A stretch of DNA of 31,358 bases from SOKP01 sp048887165 (GCA_048887165.1 JBHLJZ010000037.1:1-31358), one strand, 5' to 3'; shown: positions 15,330 through 23,318, numbered from the stretch's first letter. The notes: generated by a model not told the origin, from the sequence alone. Translations and numbers: made by a program.

Positions 15330-16898
15330 TCAGCTAAAGTCTTTTATTGTATTAAGCATAACTTCAAGTTGATCATAAATTTCTAGCCTATAATCGAAAC
15401 TAATTTTGAAGAATAAGAGAGAGATAAATTTTTTTTCCAGATACTCATTAACATCGAATTGATCAATAATTTTTGACCAATCACTCTCTTCTGACACCCG
15501 TATTCCAATTAAGGCTACTTTATTTTCTTCTAGATCATTGATAATTCTAATAACAATCTCTCTCCATTTTGAATCGATTTGATTTCTATCTCTTGCATCA
15601 AAAATTATAAGAACTCCATCTGAGCCGAAAACGTTAAATTTTTCAAAAAGGAAGTTTTTTACAGCTAAACCATTCGAATATTCATAATATTTTGTTTCTT
15701 TATCATCGTAAATTTTGTCACATTCACATAAAGCGTTTATTTCATTCAAAATCTGTAAACCAGGACTCCAATATGGATTTACTGTTATAAATGAAAGAGT
15801 TAATTTTTTCTTTTTTTCAAGAATAGAATTGATTAAATTCATTAAATCCTGTTTAAGTACTTCTTCTTCTCTTTCTTTTGTTTTCACAATATAATGATAA
15901 GCAATCAAGCTAAAAGCGTCTTCAACATTCTCACCACTTAATGCACTAGTTTCGATATAGGAAAAATCTTTAGAAGAATAATCTGTTAAAAATGCATTTA
16001 CTAATTCTACACCATTTTGATATTCTATTATTCTTTGATTTTCTAAATCCGTTTTATTACCTACTATTACGACGGGTATTTCTCTGTTTTCAATGAAAAG
16101 TTGCAGTTCATCATACCACAGTTTTACATTCTTAAAAGATTCTTCATTGGTTAAATCAAATACAATGAATGCCGCTTGAGCACCTTGATAATATGTCTTT
16201 CTAAATCTCTTAAAATATTCTTGGGCGCCAATATCAAATAAAACGAAAACTACTTCATTTCCATAAAATTCAATTGAATGACTAGTTACATTCAATCCTA
16301 AAGTCGATCGATAATCGTTAGAAAATTTGTTCTCAACAAATCTTCGAATGATTGAAGTTTTTCCTACCTCACGATCCCCTATAATAACAAATTTAAATCG
16401 ATATTTATTTCCAGATTCTAATCTAAGTTGATAAATCTGCTCTTTTACTCTTCCTGATGCTTCAGATACATCTGCTTCTACTTCGAAATTAGGTATTGAA
16501 ATTTGAATTTGGTCTCCTTCTTGAGCAAATATTATCTGGGCAACTTTCTCTGCAAGGAAAAAAGCATAAGGTGAGACTTTATCTATTGAAGCTAAGGTGT
16601 TCAAAACTAAACTTAGAGTTGTTTCTTCATCAATAGATATAAATAAAAACCGATAGTGTTCGGTGTCGAAAGAAGCACTTCCAAATTTCCTGAAAGAGAA
16701 TTCATTTCTCATCCTTTCCAAAATAGGATTAATAAGTGCTGTAAGAACCGAAACTAATTCTAGATCTACACTTTTCTTTTTTTCACCAGCAATAATAAAG
16801 CCTTCATGATCAGAGACGATTACTGCTTCAACATCTTCACTCAAATCTAAAAAAGTTAATAATAATTCATTAAATAATTCCTCTTTGGCTAGTGACAT
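15330..16898 (-). CDS. Roadblock/LC7-Ras-like GTPase fusion protein (paralogue 2)
   Basis: 522-residue paralogue of the downstream gene with the same order of parts: Roadblock/LC7 (about 5-130; AVIVSDHEGFIIAGEKKK, INPILERMRNEF), GTPase (about 167-340) and an unrecognised C-terminal domain (about 345-522). Nucleotide-binding motifs are G1 GDREVGKTS (174-182), switch I Thr199, G3 FDIGAQE (221-227), G4 NKTD (281-284) and G5 ETSAL (316-320), all intact. The linker between Roadblock and GTPase is acidic and then helical. The C-terminal domain keeps the block GIRVSEESDWSKIIDQFDV also seen in paralogue 1 (GLRVSEGVNWSQLMEEFDI). The start ATG at 16898 is the first possible, in an AT-rich upstream region. 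First gene of the pair; function in membrane trafficking, polarity or signalling is inference from the families. Confidence 0.9.
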   Translation of the reverse strand: MSLAKEELFNELLLTFLDLSEDVEAVIVSDHEGFIIAGEKKKSVDLELVSVLTALINPILERMRNEFSFRKFGSASFDTEHYRFLFISIDEETTLSLVLNTLASIDKVSPYAFFLAEKVAQIIFAQEGDQIQISIPNFEVEADVSEASGRVKEQIYQLRLESGNKYRFKFVIIGDREVGKTSIIRRFVENKFSNDYRSTLGLNVTSHSIEFYGNEVVFVLFDIGAQEYFKRFRKTYYQGAQAAFIVFDLTNEESFKNVKLWYDELQLFIENREIPVVIVGNKTDLENQRIIEYQNGVELVNAFLTDYSSKDFSYIETSALSGENVEDAFSLIAYHYIVKTKEREEEVLKQDLMNLINSILEKKKKLTLSFITVNPYWSPGLQILNEINALCECDKIYDDKETKYYEYSNGLAVKNFLFEKFNVFGSDGVLIIFDARDRNQIDSKWREIVIRIINDLEENKVALIGIRVSEESDWSKIIDQFDVNEYLEKKFISLLFFKISFDYRLEIYDQLEVMLNTIKDFS

Positions 16899-17004
16899 AA
16901 TAGATCAGCTATAATATGAATATAATAGAATATATTAGTAGTAATAACATAGACTTAAAAGTGATAATTTTATAATTTATTAAATAGTTTTCTATCATGC
17001 CTTC

Positions 17005-17276
17005 ATGCATTATCCAAATGATCATCCAGCTCATTTTAATTGTTTAAAAGATTGGTTAATACCTTCTTCAAAATGTTCTGTATGTAATGAACCATATCCT
17101 CAAGGAACTCTCGAGAAATTTAAATCCTACATTGATAAAAAAGAAAAAAGGAAAAAAAAGAGCTTAAAAAGTTATTAGAGCAAGATATTCTTCAGAAAAT
17201 TGGAAACGTTATAGATAATATAGCATTCCTCAAATTTATCGAGTCTATTGATATTTTGATTGATGAAAAAGAATAG
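17005..17276 (+). pseudogene. RING-H2-like zinc-finger gene fragment, broken
   Basis: A 57-codon frame (17005-17178) encodes the second half of a RING-H2 pattern: HPAHFNC (H-x2-H-x2-C), then CLKDWL, then KCSVC (C-x2-C). It is followed by a Lys-rich helix and stops at a TAG after an A8 run. Shifting frame in that run gives a continuation, ELKKLLEQDILQKIG and on to DILIDEKE, ended by TAG at 17274. Beyond that TAG the same frame continues into a TPR-like segment ending at 17525. The first zinc-ligand half (C-x2-C...C) is absent; a TAA at 16981 closes the frame upstream and no other frame supplies it. The likely reading is a 5'-truncated gene with one frameshift and one nonsense codon. A homopolymer sequencing error could explain the frameshift but not the missing N-terminus. 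Confidence 0.6.
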
Positions 17277-17318
17277 GATTATGCTTTATCAAGATTATAC
17301 CTCCATAATGATGAAAAT

Positions 17319-17525
17319 ATGACAACTGAGAAAGGAAGGAAAATTACATTCTTGAGGGGAAAGATAAATTATTTACTTGGTAGATATGATTTGGCAATTA
17401 GTCAACTATTTAAATTGGTAAAAGAAAAGTATGATTATCAAGATGGTTTTCTTTACCTTGGCAAGGCATACGAAGCTTTAGGTTTAAGTGATAAAGCAAA
17501 ATGGGCTTATGAAAGAGTTAAATAA
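17319..17525 (+). CDS. TPR-like fragment, probable 3' end of the broken RING gene
   Basis: A 68-codon ATG frame encodes helical sequence with one recognisable tetratricopeptide-like unit: YDYQDGFLYLGKAYEALGLSD followed by KAKWAYERVK (G/Y/A pattern of a TPR), preceded by another helix pair, INYLLGRYDLAISQLFKLV. The frame is open upstream to the TAG at 17274 and is in phase with the middle part of the RING-like fragment, so I take it as the 3' part of the same ancestral gene rather than a separate protein. It ends 26 bases before thiDN. If expressed alone it would be a small TPR adaptor. Confidence 0.45.
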   Translation: MTTEKGRKITFLRGKINYLLGRYDLAISQLFKLVKEKYDYQDGFLYLGKAYEALGLSDKAKWAYERVK

Positions 17526-17551
17526 GCTTCCATTTTTACTAGTATTATACT

Positions 17552-18955
17552 ATGAAATCTTTTTGTCTAACAATAGCAGGTTCTGATCCTACCTCTGGTG
17601 CCGGAATACAAGCTGATATTCGAACATTTGACCGAATTGGAGTTCATCCTTTTTCTGCAATTACAGCGATTACCTATCAAACGGCTACTGAATTCTTTGG
17701 ATTTAAATCACTCTCAGAGGATTTAGACAAGCAACTTGACGCGATCTTGAATACCTATCCTATTAAATATGTGAAGATAGGGATGATCCCAGACATAAAA
17801 TCCTTAGAGATTATAAAAAGTACGATTCTAACTCATAATTTAATTGCCGTTTTAGATCCTGTTAGTGTTTCTAGTGTTGGTAGAAGATTATCGAGCGAAG
17901 GTCTTGAATTTGAAATTGCAAGAGATCTTTTTCCCTTAGTAACTGTTCTAACTCCTAATTTAGAAGAAGCTAGTTATTATGCTAATATAGAACTTAGTAA
18001 TAAAACTATTGAAGATTTAAGGGTTATAAAAGTGGCTGCAGAGATAATAATTAAAAAAATGTATGTGGATCAAAAGATTTCTGAAATTGAAAAAGCAGTT
18101 ATAATTAAAGGCGGAGTAACTAATCATAATAGCATAATTGACCTTGTTTGTATTAGTAAATTAACTAAGGGCAAAGAAAGCCTCGATTTTAAAATATTTA
18201 AAAAACCAAAACTATCGCTCCAAGGAAATGTACACGGAACTGGATGTGTTTTTTCTTCGGCTATCACTGCATATCTATCACTGGGAAATTCCTTATTAGA
18301 ATCTATAGAAAAAACTGAACAGTTTTTTGATGAAAGATTTCTTAATTTTATTAAACTCCCCCATGAAGGGAAAATGTTGGATTTAACGCTTGATATGGAA
18401 CAGGTTGAAGTTATTAACCAAGTCAAACAAATTTATAATTATATCTCAAGTGAGAAAAAATTTAATATACTAATACCAGAAGTAAGGATGAATATCTCGG
18501 GATCACTCTTTAATGCAATTTCTAAAGAAGAAATAGCAGGAATCGAAGGAAGAGTCACAATCATTAATGGGTATCCTAAAGCATCAGGCGAAGTAAAATT
18601 TGGTGTATCTAATCACACGGCAAGATTAATTCTTGAAGCTAAAAAGTTTGATAATTCCATTAATTTTGTATTAAATATGAGGTATAAACCTGAATGGATT
18701 GAATTACTCAAAAAAAAAACAGATTTGAAGCTGAAAGAGATTATTCGGGAAAGGCAACCTAAAGAAATAATGGTTAAGGAAGAATTAACTATGCAATGGT
18801 TAATAAGAAAGAGTATCGAAGAAATTGGGAGAATTCCAGATATATTATGGGATGAAGGCGCGATGGGAAAAGAACCAATGATTAGATTATTTGGTAAAAA
18901 TGCAGATGACATGATAATTAAACTTCAGAAAATAGTTAATTCGATTCTCGATTAA
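17552..18955 (+). CDS. thiDN: ThiD-ThiN fusion: HMP(-P) kinase / thiamine-phosphate synthase
   Basis: 467-residue bifunctional thiamine enzyme. The N-terminal ThiD half (about 1-270) phosphorylates hydroxymethylpyrimidine and its monophosphate; it shows AGSDPTSGAGIQADIRTF (9-26), LDPVSVSSVGRRL (101-113), LTPNLEEA (133-140) and the anion-hole/catalytic HGTGC (228-232). The C-terminal ThiN half (about 285-467) condenses HMP-PP with thiazole phosphate, replacing bacterial ThiE in many archaea; visible blocks are LIPEVRMNISGSL, GRVTIINGYPKASGEVKFG and the ending PDILWDEGAMGKEPMIRLFG. The fusion is well known in archaea. It lacks a clear Shine-Dalgarno site. ThiC, which makes the HMP-P substrate, is encoded 4.4 kb away on the opposite strand. 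An inverted repeat follows the stop. Confidence 0.95.
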   Translation: MKSFCLTIAGSDPTSGAGIQADIRTFDRIGVHPFSAITAITYQTATEFFGFKSLSEDLDKQLDAILNTYPIKYVKIGMIPDIKSLEIIKSTILTHNLIAVLDPVSVSSVGRRLSSEGLEFEIARDLFPLVTVLTPNLEEASYYANIELSNKTIEDLRVIKVAAEIIIKKMYVDQKISEIEKAVIIKGGVTNHNSIIDLVCISKLTKGKESLDFKIFKKPKLSLQGNVHGTGCVFSSAITAYLSLGNSLLESIEKTEQFFDERFLNFIKLPHEGKMLDLTLDMEQVEVINQVKQIYNYISSEKKFNILIPEVRMNISGSLFNAISKEEIAGIEGRVTIINGYPKASGEVKFGVSNHTARLILEAKKFDNSINFVLNMRYKPEWIELLKKKTDLKLKEIIRERQPKEIMVKEELTMQWLIRKSIEEIGRIPDILWDEGAMGKEPMIRLFGKNADDMIIKLQKIVNSILD

Positions 18956-18984
18956 CTCTAAAGAATTTTAAACTTTAACGTGAG

Positions 18985-19009
18985 TGAAATCAAATATTTT
19001 AGGATTTCA
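18985..19009 (+). terminator. inverted repeat after thiDN
   Basis: TGAAATC (18985-18991) and GATTTCA (19003-19009) form a perfect seven-base stem 30 bases after the thiDN stop, followed by T-rich sequence. It is a plausible 3' end structure. Confidence 0.35.
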
Positions 19010-19175
19010 ATCAAATTTGTTTAATTTTTTAGCATTATAATTTTACTTTATTTTTAAACTGTTTTTCAATAGTTTCTACCAATTGAAATGTTCCATATAT
19101 GCTTTTAACGCCATTTTTAATCTAACTCTGGCCACATTTTTGTTAAAAAGAAACAGTGTGTCGCTTTGGCAAAAT

Positions 19176-19210
19176 TGTACAATATTTCGAACGGGGTGTA
19201 CGAAAAATAG
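19176..19210 (+). promoter_or_regulatory. 35-bp element upstream of the kelch gene (copy 1)
   Basis: The copy begins TGTACAATATTTCGAACGG, then GG, then TGTACGAAAAATAG. It matches the copy at 20650-20684 at 32 of 35 positions. It contains two direct TGTAC boxes 21 bases apart (two helical turns) around a central TTCGAA palindrome. It ends about 22 bases before an AT-rich TATA-like stretch (caatatttaata) and 77 bases before the start codon, a position suited to an activator or operator site. Apart from this element and the thiDN inverted repeat, the gap 18956-19287 shows nothing else. Confidence 0.7.
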
Positions 19211-19287
19211 GTTTAAGAAAAAGAAAACAAAACAATATTTAATAATTTTTTGAATAAAAATGATAAATCTATAAATAATAAAAAAGG

Positions 19288-20466
19288 ATGAACAAAATGA
19301 AACAAAAAAAAAGAAACAAACAAAGCAACCAGATACGGTTTAGTATAGGAGCAGCAACTATTCTAATTGTGCTAACAGTAATGTTACCAGTGACTCAAGC
19401 CGATACGGTAACGCTTCCAACTCGTGGTAATCCCGGGATGGTATATGATACCGAATCAGATAAGATCGTTATTTTTGGAGGATGGAATAGTACAACAACT
19501 CCCTATGCAAGCACTTGGATATACGATTTCAATTTGGATACATACACTGAAAAAACACCCTCGCCTTCACCTCGTAGGAGAGCAGAACCTGGTATGGTTT
19601 ACGACTCACTAAGAGATATGATAATTCTTTTTGGCGGTAGAGAAAACTTTACCGATAATGGGGACCATAATGATACTTGGAGTTATGATTGCGATTCAAA
19701 TACTTGGACTGAACTTTTTCCAATTAATACTCCTTCAGCAAGGAGAGCTGCTAGTATGGTATATGACTCAGAGAGCGATAGGATAATTATGTTTGGAGGA
19801 CAGAGTGGTGTTTCCGTATTTACGGTTTATAATGAGACCTGGGTTGGCAATCCAGGGAGTAATACATGGCAAAAAATGAGCCCAATTCTAGCCCCTCAGG
19901 CTAGGTTCAGCCACGCAATGACTTACGACAGCGAGAGTGATCGTGTAATCCTTTTCGGAGGATATTCTGGTTCAACTTTCTTTTCTGATACATGGGCATA
20001 CGACTTTAACGCTAATGCTTGGGAAGAGCTTATAAATGCCACTCATCCTACAGCTCGAGGTGCTCATGCAATGGTATATGATAGCGAATCTGATAGGACC
20101 GTACTTTTCGGTGGTTCAAGTACAGGAAGTACATTCAATGATACTTGGGTATATGATTATAATACAAATTCTTGGGAACAGCAGAATCCACCTGAAAGTC
20201 CACCAGCAAGGAGTCGTCATGGAGCAGCGTATGATTCGGAATCAGATCGATTTATTATCTATGGTGGAACTACAGGGGGCTTCAATAGTGCAACTCATAT
20301 TGTTGATGGAAAGACATGGGCATATGATGTAAACACTGATACTTGGATGGAGATGGATTTACCACCCGCATCATCTCCATTGTTAATTATATTAATCGTT
20401 GCCGTGATTTTAATTGGGTCTGTTTCTGTAATAATAATCATTCTATACAAAAAAAGAACGAAATAA
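19288..20466 (+). CDS. secreted, membrane-anchored kelch-repeat protein
   Basis: 392-residue extracellular propeller protein. The N-terminus is basic (MNKMKQKKRNKQ...R) followed by a hydrophobic stretch (IGAATILIVLTVMLPVTQA), a Sec signal with possible cleavage after QA at about 38. Six kelch units of about 50-60 residues follow, each with the pattern MVYDSESDR-I-FGG ... TW-YD---N-W. The C-terminus is a membrane helix (LLIILIVAVILIGSVSVIIIILY) with a KKRTK stop-transfer tail. Six kelch blades probably close one beta-propeller, a surface for protein or glycan binding; no enzyme motif is seen. The third unit is degenerate (ETWVGNPGSNTW). A strong hairpin follows the stop, and the upstream 35-bp element is shared with the next surface-protein gene. 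Confidence 0.9.
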   Translation: MNKMKQKKRNKQSNQIRFSIGAATILIVLTVMLPVTQADTVTLPTRGNPGMVYDTESDKIVIFGGWNSTTTPYASTWIYDFNLDTYTEKTPSPSPRRRAEPGMVYDSLRDMIILFGGRENFTDNGDHNDTWSYDCDSNTWTELFPINTPSARRAASMVYDSESDRIIMFGGQSGVSVFTVYNETWVGNPGSNTWQKMSPILAPQARFSHAMTYDSESDRVILFGGYSGSTFFSDTWAYDFNANAWEELINATHPTARGAHAMVYDSESDRTVLFGGSSTGSTFNDTWVYDYNTNSWEQQNPPESPPARSRHGAAYDSESDRFIIYGGTTGGFNSATHIVDGKTWAYDVNTDTWMEMDLPPASSPLLIILIVAVILIGSVSVIIIILYKKRTK

Positions 20467-20467
20467 T

Positions 20468-20508
20468 GGATGCTAATTTAGCACCTTCTATTTTAGCTAA
20501 ATTCATCC
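20468..20508 (+). terminator. long hairpin terminator after the kelch gene
   Basis: GGATG plus AATTTAGC (20468-20472, 20475-20482, separated by a two-base bulge) pairs with GCTAAATTCATCC (20496-20508), a 13-base-pair stem with a 13-base loop two bases after the stop codon. It is followed by A- and T-rich sequence with a T6 run. It is unusually stable for such AT-rich DNA. Confidence 0.6.
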
Positions 20509-20649
20509 CAAACTAAAAATATTTTTTATTTTTATTATTTGAGCGTAATTATTTAATTATATAATAATAAACAATAATTTTAAACGATTTTTTTTTTTTA
20601 ACATTAAATTTTTCGTCTCTTAGCCAAAAACTATATAGCAATATAACAG

Positions 20650-20684
20650 TGTACAACATTTCGAACGGTTTGTACGAAAAATAG
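20650..20684 (+). promoter_or_regulatory. 35-bp element upstream of the SBBP gene (copy 2)
   Basis: The copy begins TGTACAACATTTCGAACGG, then TT, then TGTACGAAAAATAG, differing from the kelch-gene copy at three of 35 positions while the surrounding sequence is not alike. It ends about 24 bases before an AT-rich TATA-like stretch (aaatatttaac), nearly the same spacing as copy 1, and 118 bases before the start codon. A shared regulator of the two surface-protein genes is the simplest reading. The remainder of the gap 20509-20802 is plain AT-rich sequence. Confidence 0.7.
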
Positions 20685-20802
20685 TTTTTTAAAGAATAAT
20701 AGTAAATAAATATTTAACAAATATTTAATGCAAATTAAAGTTTAGAGAAAATAGAAAAAGATCGCAATCGAAAAAAATTTTTATTATAATAAGGCCAATA
20801 AA

Positions 20803-22758
20803 ATGAGATTAAATAAAAGAATAAAAATCACTCAGAGAATGAAAGAAATAAAAATCTACTTAATTCTTCTTGTTGTAATCTTGTGTTTTAGTTTAAAATT
20901 ACAAGGAATCCCTGTTCTCTCTAATAAAAGAAATGAAAACGACAACAGGAACATAATAATCCCTTCAGCTCCAAGTGGAGTTGTAACAGTCCAATGGAAT
21001 CGATTATGGGGCGGGATCAATTATGATTCGGGTGAAGAGATAGCAATAGATTCATCTAACTATGTGTATCTTGCTGGATCCACAACTAGTTTCGGGGCTG
21101 AGAATTCTGATATGCTTCTTGTAAAATATGATAGTTCTGGGTTGCAGCAATGGAATCGAACTTGGGGCGGGAATGATCAAGATTGGGGTAGGGGAGTGGC
21201 AGTGGACTCATCTAACAATGTATATCTTGCAGGAGAAACGTATAGTTTTGGGGCAGGTTATATTGATATGATTCTAGTAAAATATGACAGTTCAGGGGTA
21301 CAGCTTTGGAATCGTACATGGGGTGGGAGTAATTCGGATATATGTTTTGAAACGGAAGTAGATTCATTTGACAACGTTTATCTTGCTGGATCATCAACTA
21401 GCTTCGGAGCGGGATCTTCTGATATTGTTCTGGTAAAATTTGATAGTTCTGGAGTACAGCAATGGAATCGCACATGGGGCGGGAATAATTATGATTGGAA
21501 TGAAGGAGTAGCAGTTGACTCATCTGACAATGTGTATCTTGCAGGAGAAACAAATAGTTTCGGCGCGGGAAGTACTGATATGGCTCTGATAAAGTATGAC
21601 AGCTCTGGAGTACAGCAATGGAATCATACATGGGGCGGCAGTGAGCATGATGCTAGTGAGGGAGTGGCAGTGGACTCGGCTGGCAATGTGTACTTTGGGG
21701 GAGCTACATATAGTTTCGGGGTAGGGGATTCTGATATGGCTCTAGTGAAATATGATAGTTCCGGGGTGCAGCAATGGAATCGCACATGGGGTGGAAGCGG
21801 ATATGAGCTAAATAGAGCAATAGCAGTGGACTCGTTTGACAACGTCTATTTTGCGGGACAAACATCTAGTTTCGGCGCGGGAGAGTCTGATATGGCTCTG
21901 GTAAAATATGATAGCTCTGGGGTGCAAAAATGGAGTCGCACATGGGGTGGGAATAGATGGGAAACAACTAGGGGGATGGCAGTAGATTCGGCTGACAATA
22001 TCTATCTTGTGGGAGAAACCTCTAGTTTTGGCGCGGGAAGTACTGATATGGCTCTAGTGAAATATATTACTAGCAATATTACAATAAATTTTCCTGTCCA
22101 ATTTAAATCTTTTAATAGTACATCCCCTAGCTTCGATATTTCAACTTTTGATGCTAATTTAGATTCTACTTGGTATACCTTAAATGGTGGAATAGTCAAT
22201 GTTACCTTTTCCGGATCGAGTGGGGCAATTAATCAAACGGAATGGGATAAACATGGAGATGGCATAGTGTTTATTCGATTTTATATGAACAATACCGCGG
22301 GAAAGGAAGAATATGTTGAAGTTGCAATTATTAAAGATACTACTCTCCCTGAAATTACAATAAACAATCCTCTACCAAATGAAACATTTGGATCTGATCC
22401 TCCTGATTATAATATTTCAATCATAGAACCTAATTTTGATTCAATGTGGTATAAGATCAATGATAATTTTACCAATTATATTGTACCCTATGATATTTCT
22501 GAAGTCTTAGGAAGAGTTGACCAGAATATTTGGGAAAATCTTCATCGAGGAAAGACTAACATAACCTTTTTTGTTCAAGATAAAGCAGGTAACATAGCCA
22601 GTGTAAGTGTTGTTGTAATAAAAGAAACTGAACCAACACTAGAATTTCTTCCTATTATTCTCACAATTGTTATTCCATTTATTGGAGCTGCTGTTTATAT
22701 TATTATTAGAAATCGCAGATTATCAAAAAAAGTTCAAGATGAGATTGATTCGATATGA
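20803..22758 (+). CDS. secreted SBBP beta-propeller protein with Ig-like domains and C-terminal anchor
   Basis: 651-residue surface protein. A basic N-terminus and hydrophobic segment (IYLILLVVILCFSLKLQGIPVLS, about 18-40) form the export signal. Residues 65-428 are seven near-identical 52-residue SBBP repeats (W-RTWGG...GVAVDSS-NVYLAGET-SFGAGS-DM-LVKYDSSGVQQ), giving a seven-bladed propeller. Two Ig-like modules follow (about 425-520 and 520-615; each with DSTWYTLNGG or DSMWYKINDN and a GNI-type strand). A C-terminal helix (LEFLPIILTIVIPFIGAAVYIII) with a basic RNRRLSKK tail anchors it. Many NxS/T sequons are present. Its stop overlaps the start of the membrane winged-helix gene (ATGA), so the two are translationally coupled. 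No catalytic motif is seen. Confidence 0.9.
   Translation: MRLNKRIKITQRMKEIKIYLILLVVILCFSLKLQGIPVLSNKRNENDNRNIIIPSAPSGVVTVQWNRLWGGINYDSGEEIAIDSSNYVYLAGSTTSFGAENSDMLLVKYDSSGLQQWNRTWGGNDQDWGRGVAVDSSNNVYLAGETYSFGAGYIDMILVKYDSSGVQLWNRTWGGSNSDICFETEVDSFDNVYLAGSSTSFGAGSSDIVLVKFDSSGVQQWNRTWGGNNYDWNEGVAVDSSDNVYLAGETNSFGAGSTDMALIKYDSSGVQQWNHTWGGSEHDASEGVAVDSAGNVYFGGATYSFGVGDSDMALVKYDSSGVQQWNRTWGGSGYELNRAIAVDSFDNVYFAGQTSSFGAGESDMALVKYDSSGVQKWSRTWGGNRWETTRGMAVDSADNIYLVGETSSFGAGSTDMALVKYITSNITINFPVQFKSFNSTSPSFDISTFDANLDSTWYTLNGGIVNVTFSGSSGAINQTEWDKHGDGIVFIRFYMNNTAGKEEYVEVAIIKDTTLPEITINNPLPNETFGSDPPDYNISIIEPNFDSMWYKINDNFTNYIVPYDISEVLGRVDQNIWENLHRGKTNITFFVQDKAGNIASVSVVVIKETEPTLEFLPIILTIVIPFIGAAVYIIIRNRRLSKKVQDEIDSI
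20995..22070 (+). repeat. seven 156-bp tandem coding repeats (SBBP)
   Basis: DNA-level tandem repeats with a 156-base period encode the propeller blades. Units share long identical stretches such as tctgatatggctctggt and cagcaatggaatcg. Such similarity permits unit gain or loss by recombination and may confuse short-read assembly. Confidence 0.85.
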
Positions 22759-23318
22759 TATTTATAAGGAAAAAGTATAAAAATGAAGATCTTGAATTTA
22801 GAGTTATATCAAAAAATGAATCCCTTCCTATAATGTCAGATCCCGATAAAAAAGCAAAAAAAATAAAGTCATATCGGGAAAAAGTATTACAAGGTAAAAC
22901 TCTTAGAATTTATTGGTATTTTTTAACTCATAATCGTGCAGGAGTAAGAGAAATTCAGAAAGCGTTAAAGATATCATCTCCTGGAACTGTTTCCTATCAA
23001 ATAAATAAATTAGTTAAAGCAGGTATTATTTCTAAAAATGAAGAAGATGGAAAATACTATGTGAAGGAAGAAGTAAAAAAGGGTATGTTAGGGTTTTACT
23101 TTCGCTTAGGATCTTTTATGATACCCCGGTTTTCTTTATATTTAGGAATCAATATTATGGGTTTCGTTGGATATGTGTTTTTTGCGAGTGTCTATGGTGA
23201 TGTGTTTATTGCCAATCCAGGGAGTATACTTCTATTGTTTTTCTTGATTTTTAGTACAATTGTATTTATTTTTGAGTCCATAAAAATTTTGGAAAGAAAA
23301 CCTACCAAAGTAAATTAA
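22755..23318 (+). CDS. winged-helix DNA-binding protein with two membrane helices
   Basis: 187-residue protein with an N-terminal winged helix-turn-helix at about 45-105 (TLRIYWYFLTHNRAGVREIQ and SSPGTVSYQINKLVKAGII, then a KNEEDGKYYVKEE wing). Two hydrophobic helices follow (about 126-150, SLYLGINIMGFVGYVFFASV, and 158-178, GSILLLFFLIFSTIVFIF) with a basic tail. The HTH is ArsR/MarR-like in outline (PGTVSYQINKL as recognition helix). The ATG overlaps the stop of the SBBP surface protein (ATGA), so the pair is one operon. A membrane-tethered regulator encoded with an exported propeller suggests signalling from the cell surface to DNA; this is inference. No receiver or ligand domain is present. 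The 23319-23396 gap is convergent with thiC. Confidence 0.85.
   Translation: MIFIRKKYKNEDLEFRVISKNESLPIMSDPDKKAKKIKSYREKVLQGKTLRIYWYFLTHNRAGVREIQKALKISSPGTVSYQINKLVKAGIISKNEEDGKYYVKEEVKKGMLGFYFRLGSFMIPRFSLYLGINIMGFVGYVFFASVYGDVFIANPGSILLLFFLIFSTIVFIFESIKILERKPTKVN

Noticed and set aside
13607..16898. Mobile element or recent tandem duplication signature
   Set aside because: The two GTPase fusions share protein motifs but their DNA has diverged, and no terminal repeats, transposase or target duplications are seen; an old duplication is enough.
21212..21842. Minus-strand open frames across the SBBP repeats
   Set aside because: They recur with the 156-base period of the plus-strand repeats and have no family resemblance, so they are shadows of the repeat coding sequence.
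20995..22070. Tandem repeats as a CRISPR array or satellite
   Set aside because: The repeats are 156 bases with no spacers and translate in one frame to SBBP blades, so they are coding.
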